This document shows, piece after piece, positions 34,236 through 43,651 of a stretch of 64,000 bases of DNA. The translations under genes were made by a program, and so were the position numbers. Source of the stretch: a bacterium (GTDB lineage: Bacteria; Planctomycetota; Planctomycetia; Isosphaerales; Isosphaeraceae); assembly GCA_016125085.1 (NCBI GenBank), contig WGMM01000022.1:1-64000 (forward strand), read 5' to 3'. The stretch's first letter is position 1; each line of letters begins with the position of its first letter. The notes beneath the pieces are model-generated. The model did no database searches, had not been told where the DNA came from, and saw only the letters and a program-made list of their open reading frames with translations.

Positions 34236-37200
34236 TTGACCACGCCATCGGATCGAACACGACCGACGGAAGGCGAATCCGGCGCAGGCCAGAAGAACGG
34301 CGCGGATGGCCAAAAAACTTCAGTTGCGGCCTCCGGACAAGGCAACGAACCCTGTGGGACAGATGCGCATCCGGCGACGCCTCCATCCGACGCTTCGACC
34401 GTCGCTGAGAATCACACATATCAGGCTGAAGGGTCGAGCGAGAAGGGCGGCGAAGGAGCCGGCTACGCAATTACGGACGACCGGTATCGCGTGATCGGCC
34501 TCCACGCACGTGGCGGCATCGGGCAGGTTTTGCTGGCTGTCGATTCCGACCTGAGCCGGGAAGTCGCCCTGAAGGAAATCCTGCCTTCACTGGCCGATGA
34601 CGAAGCCAGCCGCCGGCGTTTTCTGCTCGAAGCCGAAATCACCGGGAGGCTCGAACACCCGGGCGTGGTGCCGGTTTATGCTTTAGGCAAAAGTGCTGAC
34701 GATCGCCCGTTTTACGTCATGCGGTTCATTCGCGGCGAAAGCTTGAAGGAGGCGATCGAGGCCTTCCACACGGAGCGTCAGGAGAAATCGCAGGTTACGC
34801 GATTCCGATCGCTGAAATTTCGCCAGTTGCTTCAGAGGTTCGTGGATGTCTGCAACACGATCGCATATGCCCACAGCCGGGGCGTACTTCATCGTGACCT
34901 GAAGCCTTCGAACGTGATGCTCGGCCCTTACGGCGAGACGCTCGTCGTCGACTGGGGTCTGGCGAAAGTCGTCGGGCGGCAGGAAGCCGACTTCCCCGGA
35001 GAGGCCACGCTGAGGCCCAATTCAGGCTCCGGATCCACAGAAACTCAGGCCGGAATCGCGATCGGCACGCCGGCCTACATGAGCCCTGAACAGGCCGAAG
35101 GGCGGCTGCAATCGATCGGCCCGGCCACGGACGTTTACGGTCTGGGCGCGACGCTGTATTCCCTTCTCACGGGCAAGCCGCCCGTGGTGGACGTCTCCAT
35201 CGACAGGATTCTCTCCCGGGTCCGCTCCGGTTCGATCGATCCCCCGGGAAACGTCGTCCCCAACGTGCCCCGCGCACTTGCGGCGATCTGCATGAAGGCA
35301 CTGTCCCTGCGGCCGGAAGACCGTTACGCATCCCCTGGCGTGATCGCCCGCGAGATCGAACACTGGCTCGCCGACGAACCTGTCGAGGCCTGGCCGGAAT
35401 CCTGGCTCTCCCGCACGGCACGCTGGGGCCGCCGACATCGCACCGCGATGACCGCTTCGGGATTCGTGATGGTCATGGCCACGGCCATGCTCGGCGCCGG
35501 TACGATTCTCCTGAGTCAGGCGAACTCCCGCATTCTGGACGAACAACGTCTGGCGAACGGCCAGCGCGATATCGCGAACCGTCAGCGCGACCTTGCCCGC
35601 GAGAATTTCGACAAGGCCCGCAACGCCGTCAACGCCTTCCTGACGCTCGTGAACGAAGACCCGCATCTGAACAGGCCGGGGCTTGAGCCGATTCGCCAGA
35701 AGCTGCTTCGTTCCGCCCTGCCCTACTACGAAGATTTCATTCGACAGAGGGCCGACGATCCGACTTTGCGGCTCGAACTGGCCGAGGCTTACCGGGTGGC
35801 CGGCGAAATTTCGGGCCAGATCGATTCCCGCGGACCGGCACGAGAAAGGCTCGGACGTGCCATCGGCTCTTACGACGAAATTCTCGGTCAATCGCCCGGT
35901 TCGAAATCCGCGTCGATCGGTCTGGCCAGGGCGCTTGTGGCGATCGCCTATTTCGAGGTTTTCGACGACGACCATGCGAAAGCCGAAACGTCCACTGCCC
36001 GGGCCATCGAAATCCTCGAAGCCTATGCCGCGGCTTACGGGACGGACCCCGAAAGCGGCCGCCTTCTCGGCCGGGCCTACGATCTCAGGTCAATCAACCA
36101 GTCGCTTCAGGGCGATTTGAAATACGCCATTTCGCTTTCGGACAAAGCCGTCGACAGACTGGAAGCGACCGTCCAGTCGTTTCCGGCCGATTCTCCGACG
36201 AAACGGGTCCTCGGCAGGGCGCTCAACAATCGCGCCGCGACGTTGCTGCTCCTCGGCAAGTTCGACGAAAGTCTCGCCGCTTTCGAACGCTCGGCCGTGA
36301 TGCTCAGGAATCTGCTCAAAGACGAGCCGGACGAAGCCGTGGCTACGATCAGCCTGGCGCGCGTCATGACGAATATCGCACGCGTTCAGATTGCCCTGGG
36401 GAGATTCCAGGAAGCTCTCACTCGTTCCGGCGAAGTCTCGGACCTGGTGAAAAAATTGTTGGGAAGCAGCCCGGACATGAACGAAACGATCGGCCTTTAC
36501 GTCGATCTCGCCGATCGCCGCGCACTGGCCTTGAGCGAACTTGGCCGCACGGAGCAAGCCCGGGACCTGCTCCGCGAATGTCTCGGCAAGGAGAAGGAGA
36601 TCATCGACAAGGGCGTCCTCAACGATGACCTGCGGGAAACCTTCGCCGATGCCTGGTGGACTCTCGCTCTGATCGAAGCCCGCCAGGGAGCGTTCGACCG
36701 CGCTGATTCCGCGTTCGACAAGGCCGAAGCTTATTTCGCCGAGCTTGTCGCGAACAATTCCGACCAGACCTATCTCTCCCAGCGTTCCTCAGCCAGGGAG
36801 GACCGCGTCCGCATGCGGCCGATTCCAGCCGAGCCGGAATCGATCGAAAATCGTCTGAAAATGCAGCAGGAGATTCTCGCCGAAAGAGAATCAAGGCTCG
36901 CTTCGGGCACCGATCCCGAATCCCGCAAAACGGAAATCGCCCGGGCTTTGGTACGACTCGCCGAAACGCTCATCGCTCGCGATGCGGACCGTTTCGACCC
37001 AGCGCCTCTGGAACGCGCCCTCGCCCTGATCGACGAAGTCGAAATCGCCCGGCCACGTTCCCTCGAAATCCGCCGGATCCGGGCCGATGCCCTGCGTGCC
37101 ATGGCCCGCTATCGAATTCGCTCCGGCAAGCGTGAAGAAGGCCTGAAAAACATCGATGCCGCACTGAAAGCCGTCGAAAACGCATCAGCCGAAGACCCCG

Positions 37201-37412
37201 CCTATCTTTATGACCTCGTCGTCATTCATGCCGCAGCCATGGAAGCCGCTGGCAAAAACCGGGCCGATGCATACGCCCGCCATTCTGAAGCTGCTGTCCA
37301 GGCTGCGAAAAAAGCGATCGAATCAGGCTTCGACGATTTCCCCCGCCTGCGAGTCGATCCCGACCTGGCGCCGATCAGCGAAGATCCCGCCTTCCGGGCG
37401 CTTCTTCGCTGA
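34236..37412 (+). CDS. Membrane Ser/Thr protein kinase with C-terminal TPR region
   Basis: 1058 residues. The start is TTG at 34236, supported by GAGGAG 9 bases upstream. After a disordered N-terminus of about 85 residues comes a kinase domain: GLHARGGIGQVLLA, VALKEILP (Lys), HRDLKPSNVML (intact HRD), VVDWGLAK (DWG in place of DFG) and GTPAYMSPEQ. A transmembrane helix (MTASGFVMVMATAMLGAG, about 401-425) separates it from a long C-terminal part of TPR-like helical repeats. This is the common planctomycete kinase-TM-TPR layout, in which the repeats are probably the sensing or scaffold part. Targets unknown. Confidence 0.92.
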   Translation: MTTPSDRTRPTEGESGAGQKNGADGQKTSVAASGQGNEPCGTDAHPATPPSDASTVAENHTYQAEGSSEKGGEGAGYAITDDRYRVIGLHARGGIGQVLLAVDSDLSREVALKEILPSLADDEASRRRFLLEAEITGRLEHPGVVPVYALGKSADDRPFYVMRFIRGESLKEAIEAFHTERQEKSQVTRFRSLKFRQLLQRFVDVCNTIAYAHSRGVLHRDLKPSNVMLGPYGETLVVDWGLAKVVGRQEADFPGEATLRPNSGSGSTETQAGIAIGTPAYMSPEQAEGRLQSIGPATDVYGLGATLYSLLTGKPPVVDVSIDRILSRVRSGSIDPPGNVVPNVPRALAAICMKALSLRPEDRYASPGVIAREIEHWLADEPVEAWPESWLSRTARWGRRHRTAMTASGFVMVMATAMLGAGTILLSQANSRILDEQRLANGQRDIANRQRDLARENFDKARNAVNAFLTLVNEDPHLNRPGLEPIRQKLLRSALPYYEDFIRQRADDPTLRLELAEAYRVAGEISGQIDSRGPARERLGRAIGSYDEILGQSPGSKSASIGLARALVAIAYFEVFDDDHAKAETSTARAIEILEAYAAAYGTDPESGRLLGRAYDLRSINQSLQGDLKYAISLSDKAVDRLEATVQSFPADSPTKRVLGRALNNRAATLLLLGKFDESLAAFERSAVMLRNLLKDEPDEAVATISLARVMTNIARVQIALGRFQEALTRSGEVSDLVKKLLGSSPDMNETIGLYVDLADRRALALSELGRTEQARDLLRECLGKEKEIIDKGVLNDDLRETFADAWWTLALIEARQGAFDRADSAFDKAEAYFAELVANNSDQTYLSQRSSAREDRVRMRPIPAEPESIENRLKMQQEILAERESRLASGTDPESRKTEIARALVRLAETLIARDADRFDPAPLERALALIDEVEIARPRSLEIRRIRADALRAMARYRIRSGKREEGLKNIDAALKAVENASAEDPAYLYDLVVIHAAAMEAAGKNRADAYARHSEAAVQAAKKAIESGFDDFPRLRVDPDLAPISEDPAFRALLR

Positions 37413-37436
37413 TTTCGGCCGATCCGTGAATCGACG

Positions 37437-37468
37437 AAAAAGCCCCGGCTTCACTCGTGCCGGGGCTT
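37437..37468 (-). terminator. Intrinsic terminator of the PEP-CTERM protease gene
   Basis: A perfect 10-bp GC-rich stem, AAGCCCCGGC and GCCGGGGCTT (37440-37449 with 37459-37468), is followed on the minus strand by a T5 run. It lies 30 bases after the stop of the minus-strand PEP-CTERM protease and also sits just after the kinase gene that converges from the left. Confidence 0.8.
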
Positions 37469-37497
37469 GCGCATCAGGGTTTCCGTCAAAGGCCAGT

Positions 37498-38481
37498 TCA
37501 GCTTGACTTGCGCCTGCGGCGTGCCGCCAGGATCATCCCGCCGACGGAGATCCCCCCGAGGATCAGGGTCGAAGGCTCCGGCACAGGAATGAAAGGGGCC
37601 AGAACGCTGTATTTCTGCGGCAGGGCCGTCGAGTAGGACGACAGAACGACGGGCCCGGGCCCCGTGATCTGCACCCATTGGGATCCGTCGTAGTACCAAT
37701 TCCCGCGAGCGTCGTAGAATGCCGCACGGAGATAATCGCCCAGGGGCACGTCCTTCGCGGCGTAGACGGTATCGACGGCGTAATTGACCCCGATCAGCTC
37801 CCAGCGCGAGTCGACATCGTCGAAGGCGAAAATCGCGCCGCCGGAATCACCGGTCGAAAAAATGCCCGAGGTTCCGGCCTCCGGAAAGAACGGCATCTGG
37901 AGATAGTCGTTGCCGGCGTCGCTGACGATATCGAAGACGTTGCCGGTGCCGTAGCTGAGCGGGTCCGTGCCTGTCCAGTTCGCCCAGTTCCAGCCGCCGG
38001 GCTGCGAATCGCCGTTGAGGATCGCGGCCCCCCGGTCGGTGCCACGGCCGTACATATAAACGTCCAGAGTGCCCGCCGTGATCCTGTCCAGCAGGGTCGA
38101 CGTGCTGTTCCAGACCGGTGCCCACTCGGTGAAATCCGGCTGACCCGCGTCGAGTTCGAACACGGTCAGGTCACCGCTCGTGGCGACACGCGTCGAGGCG
38201 TAATTCGCTGCCGAGGTCGTCCCCGCATTGTCGTAACGGATCGTGCCCGTCGGATTCGAAACGTGAGTCGCCGTGACCCAGGCCCGCGGACCGATCGGAA
38301 TGCCCGTGAAACTGCCGTACGTACCGATATATTGCCAGCCCGGCTTCACGCCGCCGGTGAGAGTCGGCATGGTCGTCAGACGACCTGGATTATCGTAAAC
38401 GATGATCGCGCGTGCCGGCATGGCGGCCAGAGCCAGAACGCCAAAGACCGACAGACCGAATCGCCACGCGCTCGCTCGCAT
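37498..38481 (-). CDS. PEP-CTERM sorted trypsin-like serine protease
   Basis: 327 residues from the ATG at 38481, preferred over 38499 because GGGAG is 9 bases upstream. A signal peptide (RFGLSVFGVLALAAMPARA) is followed by a chymotrypsin-fold peptidase: His in WVTATHVSN, Asp in ATSGDLTVFEL and Ser in FSTGDSGGAIF. The C-terminus is a PEP-CTERM signal (VPEPSTLILGGISVGGMILAA then RRRRK). So it is an exported protease sorted or processed by an exosortase. Regulation is unknown; the gene is monocistronic. Confidence 0.87.
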   Translation of the reverse strand: MRASAWRFGLSVFGVLALAAMPARAIIVYDNPGRLTTMPTLTGGVKPGWQYIGTYGSFTGIPIGPRAWVTATHVSNPTGTIRYDNAGTTSAANYASTRVATSGDLTVFELDAGQPDFTEWAPVWNSTSTLLDRITAGTLDVYMYGRGTDRGAAILNGDSQPGGWNWANWTGTDPLSYGTGNVFDIVSDAGNDYLQMPFFPEAGTSGIFSTGDSGGAIFAFDDVDSRWELIGVNYAVDTVYAAKDVPLGDYLRAAFYDARGNWYYDGSQWVQITGPGPVVLSSYSTALPQKYSVLAPFIPVPEPSTLILGGISVGGMILAARRRRKSS

Positions 38482-38776
38482 CTTTTGCCACTCCCTCATC
38501 TTGACTTGCGACCCGAAGGATCGTCACACATCCCTTGATCGTCCCTGATTCGTCCGTGGTTGACGAAATCTTCCGCATTCGTGCGAAAAGATCGTCGTAT
38601 TCGTCACTTTGACTGCATTTTGTCAGGGATTCGACCGATCCCAACCTGACGCCGGAGTTTTCCTTCCCGGGTGATGAACTTCGGCCACATCGTTCTGCCG
38701 CTGTTCGAATCGAATCGACCACGCTAGAATACGGATTCGCCCAAGGCCCGATCGATCCCCGAAGTTCCTACGCCAT

Positions 38777-41047
38777 ATGACCGATTCCGTGACATCCGCC
38801 GCCGAGTTCGCCCTGGCAAAACATTCGCCCGCTTCGCTGCGTGACCTCGCCACGACTCTCGGCTCATACGTGCCTGCGGGCGGAAATTCTCACGAGGAAT
38901 GGGTCCGGCGCGTCTCCTCGGTCTGGAACGAACCGGCATCGGCCATGCGGCTCGCGGGCGGACTTTCCGAACCGACCCGCAACCTGCTCGCACTCCTCGC
39001 ATGGGGTCCGCACGACAAACCGATCGCGTCGCACGACCTCGCCCGTATCGCGCTTGCCATCGGCTACGAACCCGCCGAAACCATCACCGCCGCCGTCGCC
39101 TTCGGGGCCATCGTTCCGGTCTCTTCCACTACCGAATCACTGCCCCTGGCCACGCGCAAGAAACTCGTCGAAACCGGCGAGAGCGAAAACGTCGGGTTCG
39201 TCATCTGGCCCGCTCTGGTCGACCGCCTCTCCGCGCCTGAAGTCAATCTTACTGCCAGCCGCCATGCCGCGATAGAACCCGTACGCCCGGCAAGCCCCCC
39301 GGATACGGCCGAATGGGCCGTTCGGCTGACGGCCCTCTGGCAATCGGCCATGCTCGCCCCGCTCCGGCGCACCCAGTCAGGCGGCCTTCATAAGAAGGAC
39401 AGGGACACGCTCCTGCGCGACCCCGTCCTGGCTGAGGCCCCGGCCGAATGGCCCGGCGGTTCCCCCGACTGGGCCCAGTGGTTCGTGGATGCGTTTCTGC
39501 CCATTGCCATCCGCCTCGGCCTGCTTGCGGACGAACCCGACTCGATCCGCCCCGTGCCCGTTGCCCGCTGGGCCGAAGATTCCATCCACCTCCAGGAACG
39601 ATTCGCCCGCGCCGTCGCCGCGTCGCTCACCGCCCCGCCTCGATCGCCCGACGATTCCGAACGACCTGCCGAACCGCCTGGCCCCGCCCCCTGGCTGCCA
39701 GCCGCCATTCTTGCCGATCTCGCCCTCCGCCCCGCTGGCGACTGGGCGTTGCTCGACCCCCTGCTGGAAGATTTCGCTTCCCATTTCGTCAGCCCCGACC
39801 GCACGCCCGAAAACGCTCGCCCCGTCGAGGACATCGACTCGAACGATACCGTCATCGTCCGCACCCGCAGCCGCAAGAAAGTCGAGCCGGTCGAAACGCT
39901 CAAAAAATCGGGCACCTGCGCCGCCGCGCTGCGTTACTGGCTTCTCGGCCCCGCGCGCCTCGCCGGCCTTGTCGATGTCGGCACAGCCGCCGATGGCTCG
40001 ACCGTCGTTCAGGCCACCGCTCAGGCCAGATTCCTCACCGGCCAGGGGCCGCCTCCGCCACCGCAGCCCGTCATCGAAAAGGCCCTGTTCCTTCAGCCGA
40101 ATCTCGAAGGCATCCTTTACCGCCAGGCCGTGACGGGCCAGACCCTGCCCCGGATCGCCACCCTGCTGCGATTCAGCGGCATCGGCCCTGTGCTGCAGAT
40201 CCGGCTCGACGAAACCTGGTCGCGGCTCATGTTCGGCAACGGCCTCGCCCGGGAAGAAGCCCAGGCACGGCTCGCCGAAATGTCCGCCGTCGAACTTTCG
40301 CGAACCGTTCTGGAAACCTATCGCACCTGGGCGGGCAAGTCCGATCGCGTGCGAGTTTACGGCACGCTCACTCTGCTCGAAACCCAGTCCGCCGAAGACC
40401 GGGCCGCCCTTCTGGATCTCGCCGCCAGCCGCAATCTCCGCGCCTTTCCGATCGGCGACATGATCCTCGCGATCGAAGACGCCGACGCCATCCCGTTCGA
40501 TGCCCTGCGCCTTCTGGCCCAGCAGGATCAAACCCAGAAGCCGGCCATCTGCGTGCGATCGATCGAGGACGGCACCCTTCTGGAAGTCGACACGGCACGC
40601 TCCGACCTGGCCCTCGACCCCGAACTGGCCCGCTTCGCCCGGCCGTTCTCGGATACGACTTCGACATCCCCCTGGTCCGCGGCGTCCCGGCTTTATCGGA
40701 TCGACCGCGAAACGCTTGCTACGGCCCGGAATGCCGGCGTGACCGAAACCTGGCTGGCCCGGTTTTTCGAACGGCGCACCGGCGAGCCGATGCCGCCTGC
40801 CTTGAAACTGCTGTGGACATGCACCTGCCCGGGCGTCGACCTGTCGAAGCAGACGGCGATCCGCATCAAATCGACTTGCGTTTTGCAGACCGAAAGCGAA
40901 TCGATCCTGGACGGCCTGATGTGCCTGGAATCGACCTCGCCCCTGATCACCGCCCGCCTCGGCCCCACCGCCGCGGAAGTGGAGCCGGGGAATGTCGACA
41001 AGCTCGCCGAAATCGCCCGGGATCTGGGCATCGTCTTGAAAAGCTGA
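38777..41047 (+). CDS. Helicase-associated domain protein (possible XPB partner)
   Basis: 756 residues without signal peptide. No helicase motifs are visible. The C-terminal half (KALFLQPNLEGILYRQA, LLRFSGIGPVLQIRLDETWSRLMFGNGL, VRVYGTLTLLET, LAAPSRNLRAFPIG-like segment, AQTKPAICVRSIEDGTLLEV) follows the pattern of helicase-conserved C-terminal domain proteins (PF13625-like), the kind encoded beside XPB in actinobacteria. The N-terminal half is helical and wHTH-like. The XPB gene lies 7.6 kb away in this window, so I infer a partner role. Family assignment is by pattern only. Confidence 0.65.
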   Translation: MTDSVTSAAEFALAKHSPASLRDLATTLGSYVPAGGNSHEEWVRRVSSVWNEPASAMRLAGGLSEPTRNLLALLAWGPHDKPIASHDLARIALAIGYEPAETITAAVAFGAIVPVSSTTESLPLATRKKLVETGESENVGFVIWPALVDRLSAPEVNLTASRHAAIEPVRPASPPDTAEWAVRLTALWQSAMLAPLRRTQSGGLHKKDRDTLLRDPVLAEAPAEWPGGSPDWAQWFVDAFLPIAIRLGLLADEPDSIRPVPVARWAEDSIHLQERFARAVAASLTAPPRSPDDSERPAEPPGPAPWLPAAILADLALRPAGDWALLDPLLEDFASHFVSPDRTPENARPVEDIDSNDTVIVRTRSRKKVEPVETLKKSGTCAAALRYWLLGPARLAGLVDVGTAADGSTVVQATAQARFLTGQGPPPPPQPVIEKALFLQPNLEGILYRQAVTGQTLPRIATLLRFSGIGPVLQIRLDETWSRLMFGNGLAREEAQARLAEMSAVELSRTVLETYRTWAGKSDRVRVYGTLTLLETQSAEDRAALLDLAASRNLRAFPIGDMILAIEDADAIPFDALRLLAQQDQTQKPAICVRSIEDGTLLEVDTARSDLALDPELARFARPFSDTTSTSPWSAASRLYRIDRETLATARNAGVTETWLARFFERRTGEPMPPALKLLWTCTCPGVDLSKQTAIRIKSTCVLQTESESILDGLMCLESTSPLITARLGPTAAEVEPGNVDKLAEIARDLGIVLKS

Positions 41048-41103
41048 CGGCCCGCCATCGCACTTGAAATGGAATCCCGCGTCATTTTCGAAATCGTGGA
41101 CCA

Positions 41104-41150
41104 AAAAGGGGACGGGGGTCATTTCTTGAAAAAGACCCCCGTCCCCTTTT
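41104..41150. repeat. REP-like perfect palindrome / terminator
   Basis: AAAAGGGGACGGGGGTC (41104-41120) pairs perfectly over 17 bp with GACCCCCGTCCCCTTTT (41134-41150), with a 13-base loop. It is T-ended on both strands, so it can terminate the preceding gene. The GGGGACGGGGGTC core resembles REP-type palindromes that occur in many copies and are moved by RAYT transposases. Only one copy is present in this window. Confidence 0.7.
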
Positions 41151-41257
41151 CTGCTTCCAGGGTTAACTTGTGGCGTTCGGGCCCGGTGTGGCTGTATATT
41201 GCTTGCTTGAAACGTGCCGATCACTGACCTCCCCAAAACCGGAGACACCCGACCGCC

Positions 41258-41638
41258 ATGCCTTCTCGCCAATTGATCAGTTCCGGATCGCCCTGGGAAC
41301 CGAAAATGGGCTACTCGCGCGCCGTGAAGGTGGGCGATGTCGTCCACGTGAGCGGCACGGCTGCGGCCAATCCGCCCGGCGACCCAGGCGGTCAGACGAA
41401 GGCGATCCTCGACATCATCACCAAGGCCCTGGCCGATGCCGGCGCCAGCCTGAAGGATGTCGTGCGCACAAGGATCTACGTCACCGACATTTCCCGCTGG
41501 CAGGAAGTGGCCGAGGTGCACGGCAGCGTCTTCAGCGAAATCCGCCCGGCCACGGCCATCGTCGAAGTGTCGAAGCTCATCGACCCGAACATGGTCGTCG
41601 AAATCGAAGCCGAAGCCATCATCGGCTCCGGTAACTGA
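41258..41638 (+). CDS. RidA family (YjgF/YER057c/UK114) reactive-intermediate deaminase
   Basis: 126 residues, one full RidA domain. These proteins hydrolyse reactive 2-aminoacrylate/enamine intermediates. The conserved Arg is in VVRTRIYVTDIS and the closing RPATAIVEV and MVVEIEAEAI blocks are typical. It has GGAG about 14 bases before the ATG. A HAD phosphatase gene follows 84 bases later on the same strand. It may be a RidA homologue of a different subgroup, and the substrate is not proven. Confidence 0.93.
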   Translation: MPSRQLISSGSPWEPKMGYSRAVKVGDVVHVSGTAAANPPGDPGGQTKAILDIITKALADAGASLKDVVRTRIYVTDISRWQEVAEVHGSVFSEIRPATAIVEVSKLIDPNMVVEIEAEAIIGSGN

Positions 41639-41722
41639 GAATTAGGGCATATCGCCAATATCCCCCAGCTCGCTCATAACCGGCCGGGGGATTTCCGCAC
41701 GATTCACCGGAACGATTTCACG

Positions 41723-42379
41723 ATGCTCGCCATATTCGACCACGACGGCGTTCTCGTCGACAGCCTCGACTTCCACACCCAGGCCTGGATCGAACTTGGC
41801 CGCCGCGAAAACCTGCCCATCGACGCCGAATTTGTCCGTCAGACATTCGGCCTGACCAATTTCATGATCTTCGAACGCCTGTTCGGCGGCGCACTTCCGC
41901 ACGAGCAAGCACTGGCTCTTGGTAACGCCAAGGAACAGTGTTATCGCGACATCGCTCGCGGGCAGATCGAACTGATGGCCGGAGTGCGCGACCTCATCGA
42001 AAACCTCTCGTCCCACGATTTCGGCCTGGCCATCGGTTCGTCCGGCCCCCGGCCCAACCTTTTCCTCACCATCGAAAGCTGCGGGCTCGACGGCCGCTTC
42101 CGCTCGGTCGTCGGGCTCGAAGACATCCGCCGGGGCAAGCCCGACCCGGAAGTCTTCCTGAAAGCCGCGGACCAGGCTGGCGTCGACCCGCGCCAGTGCG
42201 TCGTCTTCGAAGATGCCGTCTTCGGCGTCGAAGCCGCCAAGGCCGCTGGCATGTACGCCGTGGCCGTCGGCACGACCAACCCGCTCGAAGCTCTGCTCGA
42301 TGCCGGTGCCGACATTGCCGTGCCCACCCTCGAAAACTTCCCCGTCGCCGATCTGGCCCAAATCCTCCGCGGCCGCTGA
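41723..42379 (+). CDS. HAD superfamily hydrolase (beta-phosphoglucomutase/phosphatase-like)
   Basis: 218 residues. HAD motifs: FDHDGVLVDSLDF (nucleophile Asp and acid Asp), IGSSG (motif II), GKPDPEVF (motif III Lys) and VFEDAVFGVEAAKAAGM (motif IV). The four-helix cap between motifs I and II is the type of beta-phosphoglucomutases and small sugar-phosphate phosphatases. It probably acts on sugar phosphates and may serve the adjacent glycosyltransferase genes, but this is inference. Confidence 0.9.
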   Translation: MLAIFDHDGVLVDSLDFHTQAWIELGRRENLPIDAEFVRQTFGLTNFMIFERLFGGALPHEQALALGNAKEQCYRDIARGQIELMAGVRDLIENLSSHDFGLAIGSSGPRPNLFLTIESCGLDGRFRSVVGLEDIRRGKPDPEVFLKAADQAGVDPRQCVVFEDAVFGVEAAKAAGMYAVAVGTTNPLEALLDAGADIAVPTLENFPVADLAQILRGR

Positions 42380-42439
42380 ATCACGTCACAACGTAAAAAG
42401 AACGGCTTACGCTCTACATAAGCCGGCTACGCACCAAGC

Positions 42440-43651
42440 ATGCCCGAACCCCGCATCGCCCTGGTTCTGAACGAATTGCCGCTGCCGACGATGTCCGCGG
42501 CGGCCCGGTCGTATCACGCGATGCTTCGGGAATTCGCCCGGCGCGGCATCGATTTCCAGGTCCTCGCCTCGGCCGCCGATACGCCCGAAGCCCGGGCCGC
42601 CCTCGCATCGACATATCCCGGTTTTCACGACCGCATCCGGCTATTCACGCCCGGGCATCCGCTCCGGCTCATTGGCCGAATCCGCAACTTGCTGCGGCCG
42701 ATGTCGTTCCAGACCGGCAAGGCCCTTGAAGTCGAACTGCGGAGAATCCACGACTCGCAAGCGTTCGACATCGTCCACCTGGAACATCCCTGGACTGCCC
42801 ACGCCCTGCCTCGCGACTTCCGTGCGATCCCATCGATCCTCGGCTGCCATTATTTCCTGAAAACCGATTTCGAAGCCGCCGGCCCGACTGTTTCCCTGAA
42901 GGATCGCATCGACCGCAAGCGGCTCGTAAAGGCCGAGGCCGCCCTGGTCCGCCGGTTCGACCATGTCCGTGTCCTGTCGCCCGAAATGGCCGAAACGCTC
43001 GCCGGAATCCATCCCCAGGCTACAGCCCATATCGTTCCTCTGGCGATCGATCCGGCCGATTACCCATTCGAAGAACCCCCGCGAAAACTGCCGGACGACC
43101 CGATCGTCACCATGATCGGCTCCATGTTCTGGCCCCCTTCGAAGGCAGCCGCCGAAAGGCTCATCAAACGGCTCTGGCCCGGTATTCGCGAAAAACACTC
43201 CCAGGCACGCCTGCGCATCGTCGGCCGTGATGCCCGCCGTTACTTCGGCGATTTCGACGGCTACGACCGAATCGACGTCTTCGAAAACGTGCCCGATATC
43301 CTGCCCTTCTTCCGCGAAGCCTCCGTGCTCCTTTACGCCCCGCCCGCCGGCAGCGGCACCAAGGTGAAAATACAGGAGGCCATGCTCCTGGGCCTACCCG
43401 TCGTCACCAATCGCAGCGGGGCTGAAGGGCTCGGGCTGCGACACGGAATCGATGCCATGCTGGGCGACACCGACGCCGAACTCGTTCAGGCCGCCTCCGC
43501 CTTGCTAGCCGACTCCGACCTCGGCCATCGCCTTGCCATCGCGGCCCGCAAGCTCGTCGAAGACCACTGCGGCCCCGTCCCGGTCGTCGACACGCTCATG
43601 GACACCTACGCCAAGGTCATCGATTCCCACAAAGGGAAAACCCGCCCATGA
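42440..43651 (+). CDS. GT4-type glycosyltransferase
   Basis: 403 residues. The GT-B fold has an N-terminal domain starting RIALVLNELPLPTMSAAARS and a donor domain with VTMIGSMFWPPSKAAAE, then GSGTKVKIQEAMLLGLPVV in place of the classical E-x7-E. That variant is seen in sugar transferases of exopolysaccharide and PEP-CTERM-associated systems. Its stop overlaps the next glycosyltransferase start by four bases (ATGA), so the two are translationally coupled. Acceptor unknown; a surface polysaccharide is likely. Confidence 0.88.
   Translation: MPEPRIALVLNELPLPTMSAAARSYHAMLREFARRGIDFQVLASAADTPEARAALASTYPGFHDRIRLFTPGHPLRLIGRIRNLLRPMSFQTGKALEVELRRIHDSQAFDIVHLEHPWTAHALPRDFRAIPSILGCHYFLKTDFEAAGPTVSLKDRIDRKRLVKAEAALVRRFDHVRVLSPEMAETLAGIHPQATAHIVPLAIDPADYPFEEPPRKLPDDPIVTMIGSMFWPPSKAAAERLIKRLWPGIREKHSQARLRIVGRDARRYFGDFDGYDRIDVFENVPDILPFFREASVLLYAPPAGSGTKVKIQEAMLLGLPVVTNRSGAEGLGLRHGIDAMLGDTDAELVQAASALLADSDLGHRLAIAARKLVEDHCGPVPVVDTLMDTYAKVIDSHKGKTRP

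Noticed and set aside
33532-34470. 312-codon minus-strand frame
   Set aside because: It overlaps the start of fabH, the small beta-rich gene and the kinase start; its composition is Arg-rich and unstructured.
39377-41521. 714-codon open frame on the minus strand
   Set aside because: It is an antisense shadow of the helicase-associated gene at 38777-41047, with Gly/Arg-rich translation and no family motif; the sense gene has clear domain patterns.
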